Below, one piece after another: positions 14,991 through 21,716 of a DNA stretch of 22,143 nt. Location: contig DOOI01000089.1 of the NCBI GenBank assembly GCA_003512825.1, forward strand, positions 531 through 22,673. Direction: 5' to 3'. Within the stretch, counting starts at the first letter, position 1. Each line of letters opens with the position of its first letter. The notes under the pieces are model-generated. The model made no database searches. It was not told the DNA's origin and saw only the letters and a program-made list of their open reading frames with translations. The stretch is from Paracoccaceae bacterium (GTDB taxonomy: Bacteria; Pseudomonadota; Alphaproteobacteria; Rhodobacterales; Rhodobacteraceae). A program made the translations under genes and the position numbers.

Positions 14991-15029
14991 AAAACCGCCC
15001 GGGGAAACATTCGCTCCGGGCGGTTTTTT
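14991..15029. terminator. Bidirectional intrinsic terminator
   Basis: The 12-bp perfect stem AAAACCGCCCGG (14991-15002) / CCGGGCGGTTTT (15016-15027) has a 13-nt loop and a run of six T on the plus strand. On the minus strand the stem is followed by TTTT, C, TTTT. It ends the saccharopine operon and, from the other side, the small exported-protein operon, whose stop codon shares a base with the T-run. Confidence 0.93.
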
Positions 15030-15256
15030 CAGCGCGATTTGACCTCAACCAGAGGCGACAGGACCGTGGGCGCCGGGGGAAAAGGCACCTGACGTCCCAC
15101 CGTGGGAGTCGGCTGGGGCAGAATACTTGCTGAAAGTGCCACGCGGATGATCTGATCGGCATCCGGCGGGATGGAGGCTGTGGCAGGTGATGTGACGGCA
15201 AGGACGCTCAACAAGGCGCCGAGCAAGCCGTTGCGAAAGTTTGAACGATAGCGCAT
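15029..15256 (-). CDS. Small exported protein of unknown function
   Basis: This 75-residue protein has a signal peptide (basic RYRSNFR, then the hydrophobic core GLLGALLSVLAV) with likely cleavage after SPATA at about residue 27. That leaves a mature peptide of roughly 48 residues. The mature part is proline-rich (PQPTPTVGRQVPFPPAPTVLSP), has no cysteine and shows no motif I recognise. The ATG has AGGAGG seven bases upstream, strong support for translation. It lies 35 bp downstream of another small exported-protein gene on the same strand and ends in the T-run of the bidirectional terminator. The two are probably one operon. Periplasmic location is inferred; a lipobox is absent. Confidence 0.7.
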   Translation of the reverse strand: MRYRSNFRNGLLGALLSVLAVTSPATASIPPDADQIIRVALSASILPQPTPTVGRQVPFPPAPTVLSPLVEVKSR

Positions 15257-15291
15257 TTCACATCCTCCTGCCGCAGCATGTCACCTTGTGA

Positions 15292-15564
15292 TCAGCGCAG
15301 GTTGCGCGCGTCGAACGCGGCGACGTCAGACACTGTGGTGTTGGTCGAGTAGACCGAGAGATCAACCTTGTCCGCCGAGATGAACGCCAAGTCGGATTCG
15401 GTGTAGACCTGCTCAGCAGGCACCATGACCGTAGCGAATTCTGCCACTTGGGTCAGAGCGCCCAAAGCCGCGTCACGCTCGGTGTCGGCAAAAGTGGGGG
15501 CAGTCATGGCCGATGCGGAGGTGGCGAGGAGGGCGGCTGCGATCGTTGCATATGCGAGTTTCAT
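15292..15564 (-). CDS. Small exported protein of unknown function
   Basis: This 90-residue protein starts with a standard signal peptide (MKLAYATIAAALLATSASA) with probable cleavage after residue 19. The mature 71 residues are acidic and threonine/valine-rich, without cysteines, and include DTERDAALGALTQVAEFATVMVPAEQVYTESDL in the first half. I do not recognise the family. The ATG has AGGA seven bases upstream. It is the first gene of a likely two-gene operon with the small exported protein at 15029-15256, and is preceded by a 361-bp region with several dyads. Periplasmic location is inferred from the signal peptide. Confidence 0.72.
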   Translation of the reverse strand: MKLAYATIAAALLATSASAMTAPTFADTERDAALGALTQVAEFATVMVPAEQVYTESDLAFISADKVDLSVYSTNTTVSDVAAFDARNLR

Positions 15565-15803
15565 TTGGTTTTCCTTTCAGATGCGCGTCTGTGCGCTGTT
15601 GCAATTTTAAGTCTGTGTGCCGGGGATCATTTCCGCGGCTTGGTGAGTTAGAGATGCGCTCACCCCGAGCATTTTGCAAAACACGCCCGCTCTCTAAGTT
15701 GTGAGAAATCCGGACCTTGACGCTGAATGACACTGACAGACCCCATAAAAATCTGGCCTACATGACTGTTATTATGCTTTTTCTCGAATTCGTGAGAATG
15801 AGT

Positions 15804-15838
15804 CACGCCGAAGTGAGCAAAGATTTCACCCCGGCGTG
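15804..15838 (-). terminator. Compound hairpin, possible terminator of the DUF3775 gene
   Basis: CACGCCG/CGGCGTG (7 bp) encloses a 2x2 internal loop and GTGA/TCAC (4 bp) around a 9-nt loop. It lies about 90 bases past the DUF3775 stop on the minus strand. There is no U-run, so termination is possible but unproven. Confidence 0.35.
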
Positions 15839-15878
15839 CGCCGCTACCCCTTTGGGTGTGTTACGGGTTAGATATTGA

Positions 15879-15894
15879 TGTGCAAATTTGCACA
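15879..15894. promoter_or_regulatory. Perfect 16-bp palindrome TGTGCAAATTTGCACA
   Basis: The site is fully self-complementary with an AT-rich centre, the usual form of a dimeric regulator operator. It lies 31 bp past the DUF3775 stop codon and about 315 bp upstream of the exported-protein operon. I cannot name the binding protein from sequence alone. Confidence 0.45.
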
Positions 15895-15925
15895 AATCCA
15901 CTCTGAAACCTTGCAGTCGAGCGGA

Positions 15926-16261
15926 TCAGTGCCCGCCCATCAGGTCATTTTCGAGATCGGTTACATCGATACCCATGGCCTCCAGCCCGGTTTCAAGGTG
16001 TTCGGGCAAATGCGGTGTGCCTGTCAGGTAATCTTCGGTAGGGGCTGTCGCTTCGGCAAAAGCCGTGTCGAGCGCCTCGTCGAGATCTGCGGCGTCGAAT
16101 GTGCCGCGCCCGATCCACATACAGGCCACAAGGCCCGCTTGTTCGTCTTGGTCCAAGCCTGCGATGAAGGCGCGCAACTCCAGCTCTGCCGCACGGCTGG
16201 AGTCGCGCGCCAGAAAGATCACTTGGGCAATTTTCTCGGGGGAAATCGGCAGGTCTGTCAC
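15926..16261 (-). CDS. DUF3775 domain protein
   Basis: This 111-residue cytoplasmic protein matches the DUF3775 pattern as I know it: ISPEKIAQVIFLAR near the N-terminus, the central LRAFIAGLDQDEQAGLVACMWIGRG-type segment, and the C-terminal YLTGTPHLPEHLETGLEAMG. It is rich in acidic residues, with no membrane segment. The function of the family is unknown. I chose the GTG at 16261 because AGGAG lies seven bases upstream; a TTG six codons earlier would place this site inside the gene. It follows the SDR gene on the same strand after 60 bp and may be the last gene of the RpoE-linked operon or a separate unit. Confidence 0.82.
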   Translation of the reverse strand: MTDLPISPEKIAQVIFLARDSSRAAELELRAFIAGLDQDEQAGLVACMWIGRGTFDAADLDEALDTAFAEATAPTEDYLTGTPHLPEHLETGLEAMGIDVTDLENDLMGGH

Positions 16262-16321
16262 GGCATCTCTCCTGTTCAAGCAAGAAGAGCATGGGCCGTG
16301 ATCACGTGGAGCGCTTTGATC

Positions 16322-17053
16322 CTACGCAAAGAGACGGTAATAAAGCCAATCGGGCAAGACCTGTGCGCCCCGAAACACCCACGAGAAAACGCGGGGGAAA
16401 TTCGCCTTGAACCGCTGCGGACGGGCCATCAGGCGCATCATATGCGTGGCGGCGGTTTCGGGGGTCATCAGGAAGGGCATGGCGAAGTCGTTCTTTTCGG
16501 TCAGCCGGGTCTTGATGAAGCCGGGGTTGGCGAGTTGCACATGCACGCCTGAGCCACGCAAATCGGCGTAAAGGCTTTCTGCCAACACCATGCAGCCCGC
16601 TTTCGACGCCGCATAACCGACTGCGCCGGGCAGGCCCCGAAAGCCAGAGAGCGAGCCTGTGATCACGATATGCCCGGTGCCGCGCGCAATCATTTGCGGC
16701 AGCACGGATGAGACCGCGCGGATCGCGCCGGTAAAGTTGATATCGGCCATCGCTTCGGCTTGGCGCGCATCGAGTTTTTGCGCGCGCATCGGCCAGTAGA
16801 CACCTGCCAGCCAGATCATGCCATCAATCTGGCCTGCCTTGGTGGCCGCGGCTTCGACGCTGTCGCTATGCGCCACATCGCACGGCAGCACAGTGGCTGG
16901 GCCGGGCAAAGTGGCGGCGAGTGCGGTCAGGCGCTCCTCTGATCGCGCAGAGAGCAGCACCTCGGCCCCGGCTTGGGACAATTGCAGCGCAAGCGCCGCC
17001 CCCAACCCCTCGGAGGCGCCGATGAGCCAGTAGCGCTTGCCTGCAAAGCTCAT
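16322..17053 (-). CDS. Short-chain dehydrogenase/reductase (SDR) of the rpoE-linked operon
   Basis: This 243-residue classical SDR has the cofactor motif GASEGLG (12-18), Asp59 in CDVAHSD, Asn106 in INFTGA, and catalytic Ser134, Tyr147 and Lys151 (YAASK). All active-site residues are intact, so it is an NAD(P)-dependent oxidoreductase. The C-terminal part (FPRVFSWVFRGAQVLPDWLYYRLFA) is hydrophobic and aromatic, suggesting membrane contact or a lipid-like substrate. Its start overlaps the DUF3833 stop by ATGA. From memory, an SDR is the last gene of the equivalent R. sphaeroides operon (RSP_1087). A role in fatty-acid modification under singlet-oxygen stress is inferred from that context. Confidence 0.9.
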   Translation of the reverse strand: MSFAGKRYWLIGASEGLGAALALQLSQAGAEVLLSARSEERLTALAATLPGPATVLPCDVAHSDSVEAAATKAGQIDGMIWLAGVYWPMRAQKLDARQAEAMADINFTGAIRAVSSVLPQMIARGTGHIVITGSLSGFRGLPGAVGYAASKAGCMVLAESLYADLRGSGVHVQLANPGFIKTRLTEKNDFAMPFLMTPETAATHMMRLMARPQRFKANFPRVFSWVFRGAQVLPDWLYYRLFA

Positions 17054-17610
17054 CTGGTGCCCTGTCGGATGGTCGCGACGAGTTCGGCCACTTTCAGCCC
17101 GAATTTGCGAAATTGCGAGCGGTTGACCAAGGTGCCGCCCGGCACAAGATACATCCAGTCGTTGACGTCAAGCACATGGCCGCCCGCATCGGCAGGCAGT
17201 TGCAGGCGGTAGCGCAGATGCAGCGCGTTGCCGCTTTGCTTGCCCCGACCTTCGCCAATCACATCCGCAGCAGTGGCGGTGACTTGGCCATCATTGCCCA
17301 AGGCAAGCCGCCATTCGCGCGATTGAGTGGCGCCGCTGTCGTAGCGGAAATGCTCTTGCATGACGCCATGCGAGCCGGTCCATTCGGCGTTGAAATCTGC
17401 GGTGAAACGGGAGCTGACGCGCCCGAGGGGGCCAAAGATGACACCATCGCAGATCATTGGCCCATTGAGGTGGGCGCGCAGGTCAAGCCGCTCGCCTTGG
17501 GCGACGGCATAGTCAGTCGGGCGCTGGGCGGCAAAGCTGGCCAGCTTGCTGCGCGCGACAGTGCCGCCAAATGCGGTGGCGGCGCCGAGAGCAAAAAGAA
17601 CGGGTTCCAT
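17050..17610 (-). CDS. DUF3833 family protein
   Basis: This 186-residue protein has the DUF3833 pattern: LNGPMICDGVIFGPLGRVSSRFTADF-like region (about 48-73), EHFRYDSG (86-93), a central beta-rich section, and DVNDWMYLVPGGTLVNRSQFRKFGL (148-172). The composition suggests a lipocalin-like beta barrel. DUF3833 proteins are often lipoproteins, but here the N-terminus (MEPVLFALGAATAFGG) is hydrophobic without a lipobox cysteine, so it is more likely anchored or poorly exported. The ATG has GGGAGG eight bases upstream, three bases after the MFS stop, and the gene overlaps the SDR by ATGA. The biochemical function is unknown. It is part of the conserved RpoE-linked operon. Confidence 0.85.
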   Translation of the reverse strand: MEPVLFALGAATAFGGTVARSKLASFAAQRPTDYAVAQGERLDLRAHLNGPMICDGVIFGPLGRVSSRFTADFNAEWTGSHGVMQEHFRYDSGATQSREWRLALGNDGQVTATAADVIGEGRGKQSGNALHLRYRLQLPADAGGHVLDVNDWMYLVPGGTLVNRSQFRKFGLKVAELVATIRQGTR

Positions 17611-17613
17611 GGA

Positions 17614-18828
17614 TCAAACCTCCCTTAAACGGGCAAGTAGAAGAATTGCGGCAGCTTTCAACAGACACGGCAAACCCGCATAGGCGAAACTGAGCGCGCC
17701 GAGGGCTTGGGGGGAGTTTGAAAGGCCGGGGGTGAAACCTGCCAGATCGAGGGCAGGCAGAAGCAACAAGGCGGCAATGGCGAGTGTGGCTTTCGAGACA
17801 AAGGACCAAAGGCCAAAGCCCGAAGTGGCCGTGGGTGCAATCGCCGCCATCCGCGTGGCAAAGAGCGCGGGCAGCAGCACCATATCTGCGCCCAGTGCCG
17901 CGCCAGAGGCCACGCAAATCAGCGCAAAGGCCCAGCCATCGCCCTGACCGAGAAAAAGCGCGCCGCCAAAGGCGCCGATGGACAGCACCATCGCCGAGAG
18001 GAGCACCCGACGTGCACCGTGGCGCAGGGCGGCGCGCGCCCAAAGCGGCGCAGCCAAGGCCGCCGACAGGAAGAAAGCCAGTAAGAGCGGGCCTTCCCAT
18101 CCGGGAAGCGCAAGGCGGCTTTCAACGAAGAACAGGAAAAGCGTGGAGGAGACAGCGACCGGGGCCGCGTTGAGGAGCGCGATCACCAAAAGGCGGCGCG
18201 CGATCGGGTCGCGCAAAACAGGGGCAAAGCCGCCATCCGGTTGGACCACGGCCGACCATTGCCCGCGCATTGCCCAATAGGCCAGACCGCAAAGCCCAAC
18301 AAAGCCCAGCGCGAAACCAGCAAAACCACCCAAGACCAGCGGCGCAATAGACGCAAGACACACGCCAATAAGCGCGCCGGTTTCCCGCCACCGCGCCAGT
18401 TGCAGATGCCCCGAGGGCCCAAGCCGCGCGGCACTGGCCACTCCTTGGGCATAAAAAAGAATGGTGAGAAACGAATAGGCGGAAAACACGCCCGCAAGCG
18501 TCACCGCAAACCACAAAAGAGGGGACACAGGCGGCGTCACCGCGAAAAGCCCGAGCATCGAAAGCGCCATCACCCCCAGCGCCAGTGCAACAGCCAGACC
18601 GCGCGCCTGTATGCGCCCGGCAAGCCGCCCGAAAAACGGATCTTGCACCACGTCGAGCAGGCGCAAACCAAACAGCACCGCCCCCAAGGCCGCCAGAGAA
18701 ACGCCATAGCTGTCGACATAGGCCTTTGGCGCATGCAGATAAATCGGCAAACCCGCCGCAGCAAGCAGCGCAGCAAACAGCGAGAAGGCGGGCAAGCGCA
18801 CCGCCTGTGGAGCCGTTTGGGCGATCAC
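17614..18828 (-). CDS. MFS carrier, GPH (glycoside-pentoside-hexuronide:cation) type
   Basis: This is a 404-residue polytopic membrane protein with about twelve hydrophobic helices. The early RLLDVVQDPFFGRLAGRIQARG loop (about 51-72) matches the D-x-x-x-D-P motif of GPH cation symporters (COG2211), where the Asp residues bind cation. The start is GTG at 18828, overlapping the DUF1365 stop by GTGA with AGAGG seven bases upstream. Longer in-frame starts would run far into the DUF1365 gene. In R. sphaeroides the equivalent gene (RSP_1089, from memory) is annotated as a sugar/cation symporter. Its operon partners act on fatty acids, so a lipid-related substrate is as likely as a sugar. Confidence 0.87.
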   Translation of the reverse strand: MIAQTAPQAVRLPAFSLFAALLAAAGLPIYLHAPKAYVDSYGVSLAALGAVLFGLRLLDVVQDPFFGRLAGRIQARGLAVALALGVMALSMLGLFAVTPPVSPLLWFAVTLAGVFSAYSFLTILFYAQGVASAARLGPSGHLQLARWRETGALIGVCLASIAPLVLGGFAGFALGFVGLCGLAYWAMRGQWSAVVQPDGGFAPVLRDPIARRLLVIALLNAAPVAVSSTLFLFFVESRLALPGWEGPLLLAFFLSAALAAPLWARAALRHGARRVLLSAMVLSIGAFGGALFLGQGDGWAFALICVASGAALGADMVLLPALFATRMAAIAPTATSGFGLWSFVSKATLAIAALLLLPALDLAGFTPGLSNSPQALGALSFAYAGLPCLLKAAAILLLARLREV

Positions 18829-19580
18829 CGCGACACCTCTTGTGTTGGAGGCTCGGGCCGATCGCGATAGGTGGCGCCCTTGAGCTTGAGCCGCAGCGCT
18901 TGCCAATAGATCAACGCCAGCACCCGCCGTGCGCCGAAGGGACGGCGCAGCATCGCACCCAGCAGCCCCGAGGTGGTGAGCGGGCGACGCTTGCCGCAAA
19001 GCGTGGCGATCACGCCCCCATTGCCCGCGCTGAAGTCGATCCAGATCCCGATCCGGTCAGCGCGGATATCGAAGCGGAACTCATATTGCCCCTCGATGCC
19101 CTGAAACGGCGAGACGTGGAAAATCTTGCCCGCCAGCAAGCGGTCCTCGGCGCTGATTGGCCCAAGGTCATCGCGGTGACAGAGATAGGAATGGCGGTCG
19201 CCAAAGGTGTTGGACACTTCGGCAATGACCACCCGCAGCGCACCCGCCTCATCACGGCAAAGCCAGAAGGAGACAGGGTTGAAGACATGGCCGAAAATGC
19301 GCGGCTGGGTGAGCAATTCAATCCGCGCAGGACGCGGCAGATCATGCGCGCTCAGCACCTCTCGCACCCAAGACGCGCCCCGGCCCTGTTTCGGCGCGCC
19401 GCCGTGATCACTGTCCTGCACAGAGGCCAGATTGCCACGATTGCGGGCAAAAAGGCGCGGGCCCTTTACCGGGGCTTCAGCGTCAAAAAGCACATAATCC
19501 ACGCCGTAGCGAAAGGCATTTTGAACCGCGCCCCGGCGGCCATGCCACGTATGCCCAACAAGTTGGTCTACGCCATTCAT
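18825..19580 (-). CDS. DUF1365 protein (COG3496), rpoE-linked
   Basis: This 251-residue protein carries the full DUF1365 signature: LLTQPRIFGHVFNPVSFW (89-106), EVSNTFGDRHSYL (121-133), KIFHVSPF (152-159), GKRRPLTTSGLL (about 194-205) and YWQALRLKLKGATY near the C-terminus. No membrane helix or signal is seen. It overlaps the FAD-oxidoreductase stop by ATGA and the MFS start by GTGA. The homologue in R. sphaeroides (RSP_1090, as I recall) is RpoE-dependent, associated with cyclopropane/furan fatty-acid formation, and needed for normal ChrR turnover during singlet-oxygen stress. The catalytic activity of the family has not been clearly established to my knowledge. Confidence 0.93.
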   Translation of the reverse strand: MNGVDQLVGHTWHGRRGAVQNAFRYGVDYVLFDAEAPVKGPRLFARNRGNLASVQDSDHGGAPKQGRGASWVREVLSAHDLPRPARIELLTQPRIFGHVFNPVSFWLCRDEAGALRVVIAEVSNTFGDRHSYLCHRDDLGPISAEDRLLAGKIFHVSPFQGIEGQYEFRFDIRADRIGIWIDFSAGNGGVIATLCGKRRPLTTSGLLGAMLRRPFGARRVLALIYWQALRLKLKGATYRDRPEPPTQEVSR

Positions 19581-20878
19581 TGCGCGGCCATCATCCGCAC
19601 CTGAGTGCGGCGCATCGTCTCGACCACCTCAACCGCCGAGGCAAGGCCATCTTCGTGGAAACCATGCCGCATCCAAGCGCCACAAAACCACGTCGCCCGC
19701 GTGCCATTCATCAGCCGCACCCGATCCTGTGCCGCCAGGGCCGCCAGATCATAGACCGGATGACGCAGAGTGACTTGATCATAAATCAGGTCTTCGCGGA
19801 TGGGGCGGGTGGAGTTCAGCGTTACAAAATGCGGGTCATCTTGCGGGATGGGCTGGAGGCAATTCATCCAATACGTCAGATCAATATGATCGGAGTTTTT
19901 CTGGGCCGTCTCGGTATAATTCCAGCTCGACCAGACCCTTTTGGAGTGCGGCATGACAGAGGGATCAGCATGCAGCACGATGGCGTTGGGTTGATACGTA
20001 ACCGCGCCAAGGTTGGCGCGCTCTTCGGCAGATGCATCGCTCAGAAGGCGCAGACTGTCATCGGAATGCGTGGCGAAGATCACTTCGTCAAACTTGGTCC
20101 ATTCGCCTTCCTGCACCCGCAAATCGACGCCACCTTCTTGCGGGCGGCGCACCGCAGCCACAGGCGCGCCCAAGCGCAGCGTCACGCCTTGCTGGCGCAT
20201 CGCCGCTTCGAGCCGCGACACATATTGCACCGAGCCGCCCTCCACAGTGAACCATTGATGCTGGCCGGTGTGGTTCAGGAGCGCATGATTTTCAAAGAAA
20301 CGGATCATGGCATGGGCCGGAAAATCCATGATTTTCTCCACGGGCGTGGACCAGATCGCCCCTGAAAGCGGCAGGAGGTAGTAATCGCGGAACCAATCGC
20401 CAAGCCGCATCTTTTGCAAGAAGTCACCAATGGTGAGGGATTTGTCCTCTGCCATGGCCAGCGCGTGTTTGTTAAACCGGAACACATCGCGCAGCATTCC
20501 GAGGTAGCGCGGATTGGCTATGTTGTGGCGTTGAGCAAAGACCGCATTGAGGCCTGCCAGACCGTATTCCAAAGCTCCCCCGCGCAGCGAGGCACCAAAA
20601 GACATGTTCGATTTGACCACAGGCACATTGAGCCGCTGAAACAGCGCCGCCATATGCGGATAATTCGCATAGTTGAACACGATGAAGCCCGTATCGACGG
20701 GTTGATCGCCCCGCTTGCCTGCGATGATCGTGCGCGCATGCCCGCCCAAACGCGGCTCGGCCTCAAACAGCGTGACGTTGTGGTGATCGGCCAGAAGATG
20801 CGCTGCGCCCATACCAGAGATCCCGCCCCCGATCACAGCAATGTTTCGGCGGGGCATCGTGCCTGCTTCAAAGGGCAT
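19577..20878 (-). CDS. FAD-dependent amine-oxidase-like protein (COG2907), rpoE-linked
   Basis: This is a 433-residue flavoprotein. FAD-binding motif IAVIGGGISGMGAA (13-26) is followed by LFEAEPRLGGHA (37-48). Conserved family blocks include VDTGFIVFNYANYP and VTYQPNAIVLHADPSVMP followed by WSSWNY, and the C-terminal FAD contact GTRATWFCGAWMRHGFHEDGLASAV. I chose the ATG at 20878 (AGGAG eight bases upstream) over a TTG seven codons earlier, whose frame runs through this ribosome site. It is the first gene of the five-gene operon and divergent from rpoE. The R. sphaeroides counterpart (RSP_1091, from memory) is annotated as a cyclopropane/flavin amine oxidase-like fatty-acid enzyme and linked to furan fatty acids. 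A desaturation-type reaction on lipid acyl chains is a reasonable inference. Confidence 0.9.
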   Translation of the reverse strand: MPFEAGTMPRRNIAVIGGGISGMGAAHLLADHHNVTLFEAEPRLGGHARTIIAGKRGDQPVDTGFIVFNYANYPHMAALFQRLNVPVVKSNMSFGASLRGGALEYGLAGLNAVFAQRHNIANPRYLGMLRDVFRFNKHALAMAEDKSLTIGDFLQKMRLGDWFRDYYLLPLSGAIWSTPVEKIMDFPAHAMIRFFENHALLNHTGQHQWFTVEGGSVQYVSRLEAAMRQQGVTLRLGAPVAAVRRPQEGGVDLRVQEGEWTKFDEVIFATHSDDSLRLLSDASAEERANLGAVTYQPNAIVLHADPSVMPHSKRVWSSWNYTETAQKNSDHIDLTYWMNCLQPIPQDDPHFVTLNSTRPIREDLIYDQVTLRHPVYDLAALAAQDRVRLMNGTRATWFCGAWMRHGFHEDGLASAVEVVETMRRTQVRMMAAQ

Positions 20879-21018
20879 GGGGTAAGCTCCTGAATTCAAC
20901 TTATTGCCAGTGATACGCGCTCGGGCGGCAAATGGATTGGTTTTCTTTCAAAACTTCGGCCAAATCGGCAAAGACCCGCTTAAATGTCAAAAAAACCTCT
21001 CTTCCGACGATTTCGGGG

Positions 21019-21048
21019 TGATCCAAATTCGCGCAGCCTGCGTATTGC
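21019..21048 (+). promoter_or_regulatory. Sigma-E-type promoter of rpoE-chrR
   Basis: TGATCC (21019-21024) is followed by an 18-bp spacer and TATTGC (21043-21048). The -35 agrees exactly with the R. sphaeroides RpoE consensus as I know it, and the -10 begins with the expected TA. Transcription would start near 21055, about 100 bases before the chosen rpoE start, giving autoregulation. The element lies inside an in-frame open stretch beginning at 20984, which therefore cannot be the start used from this promoter. Confidence 0.75.
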
Positions 21049-21157
21049 GGATATGTTGACAGAAAGCGAGCTCTTTGAAGTGCCCACCATCTCGCATGCG
21101 CGCCGCGCGCATGTTAGGTTGAGTGCTGTGAAGGAACCGCAACGGAAAATCAGCAAA

Positions 21158-21706
21158 GTGACGGCAACGCCAGACGACACGCAAAAATGGATCGACCTGA
21201 TGATTGCGCTGCGCGACCATCAGGACCGCACGGCTTTTGTGCAATTGTTCGAGCACTTTGCCCCGCGCGTGAAAGCATTTTTGATGCGCGGTGGCATGGA
21301 TCGGGGAAAAGCCGAGGAATGCGCGCAAGACGTGATGACCACGCTCTGGACCAAGGCGCATTTGTTTGACCCCACGCGGGCGTCGGTGGCGACTTGGGTG
21401 TTCACGATCGCTCGGAACCGCCGGATCGACCTCGCACGGAAAGATCGGCGGCCCGAACCAGAGGACCTCGATTGGGGGCCTGCTTCGGAACCGGACCAAT
21501 CCGAGGCCTTGGCCTTGCAGGAAGACACAGAAACTTTGGGCCGGGCAATTGCGGCCCTACCTGAAAAACAGCGTGAATTGATTGAAAAAGCCTATTTCGG
21601 CGACTTATCGCATAGCGAAATCGCAGAAATAACGGGCTTGCCCCTTGGCACGATCAAATCCCGCATCAGATTGGCGCTGGACAGGTTGCGCCATGCGCTT
21701 GGATGA
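21158..21706 (+). CDS. rpoE: RpoE, ECF sigma factor for singlet-oxygen response
   Basis: This is a 182-residue group IV (ECF) sigma factor. Region 2 spans about 20-92, with FAPRVKAFLM, CAQDVMTTLWTKAHLFDP and WVFTIARNRRIDLARKDRRPEPEDL closely matching R. sphaeroides RpoE. Region 4 (about 125-180) has LPEKQRELIEKAYFGDLSHSEIAEITGLPLGTIKSRIRLALDRLR, containing the HTH that reads the -35. The start is uncertain. I chose GTG at 21158 because the resulting N-terminus matches the length of the homologue and lies downstream of the sigma-E promoter. GTG at 21128 is an alternative, and neither has a strong ribosome site. The stop is followed within 11 bases by chrR, so the two are co-translated. It would be held inactive by ChrR until singlet oxygen triggers release. 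Confidence 0.93.
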   Translation: MTATPDDTQKWIDLMIALRDHQDRTAFVQLFEHFAPRVKAFLMRGGMDRGKAEECAQDVMTTLWTKAHLFDPTRASVATWVFTIARNRRIDLARKDRRPEPEDLDWGPASEPDQSEALALQEDTETLGRAIAALPEKQRELIEKAYFGDLSHSEIAEITGLPLGTIKSRIRLALDRLRHALG

Positions 21707-21716
21707 GAAGATGAAT

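Larger units (their letters stand above)
15565..15925. promoter_or_regulatory. 361-bp intergenic region rich in dyads, no gene seen
   Basis: The region is more AT-rich than its surroundings and should hold the promoter of the minus-strand exported-protein operon. It contains GGTGAG/CTCACC (15642-15664) in the likely leader, TTCTC-8 nt-GAGAA (15781-15798), a compound hairpin at 15804-15838 and a perfect palindrome at 15879-15894. CATAAT on the minus strand near 15775 could be a -10 element but has no good -35 partner. No convincing open reading frame is present. Confidence 0.4.

Noticed and set aside
17053..18999. Longer N-terminus for the MFS carrier reaching 18999
   Set aside because: It would overlap 170 bases of the DUF1365 gene. 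The GTG at 18828 has a ribosome site and a GTGA overlap in keeping with the other junctions.
20911..20916. TGATAC on the plus strand as a second sigma-E -35 for rpoE
   Set aside because: The positions 16-19 bp downstream lack a TA-containing -10, unlike the site at 21019.
20984..20990. TTGACA on the minus strand as -35 for the FAD-protein operon
   Set aside because: No acceptable -10 hexamer lies 16-18 bp downstream on that strand.
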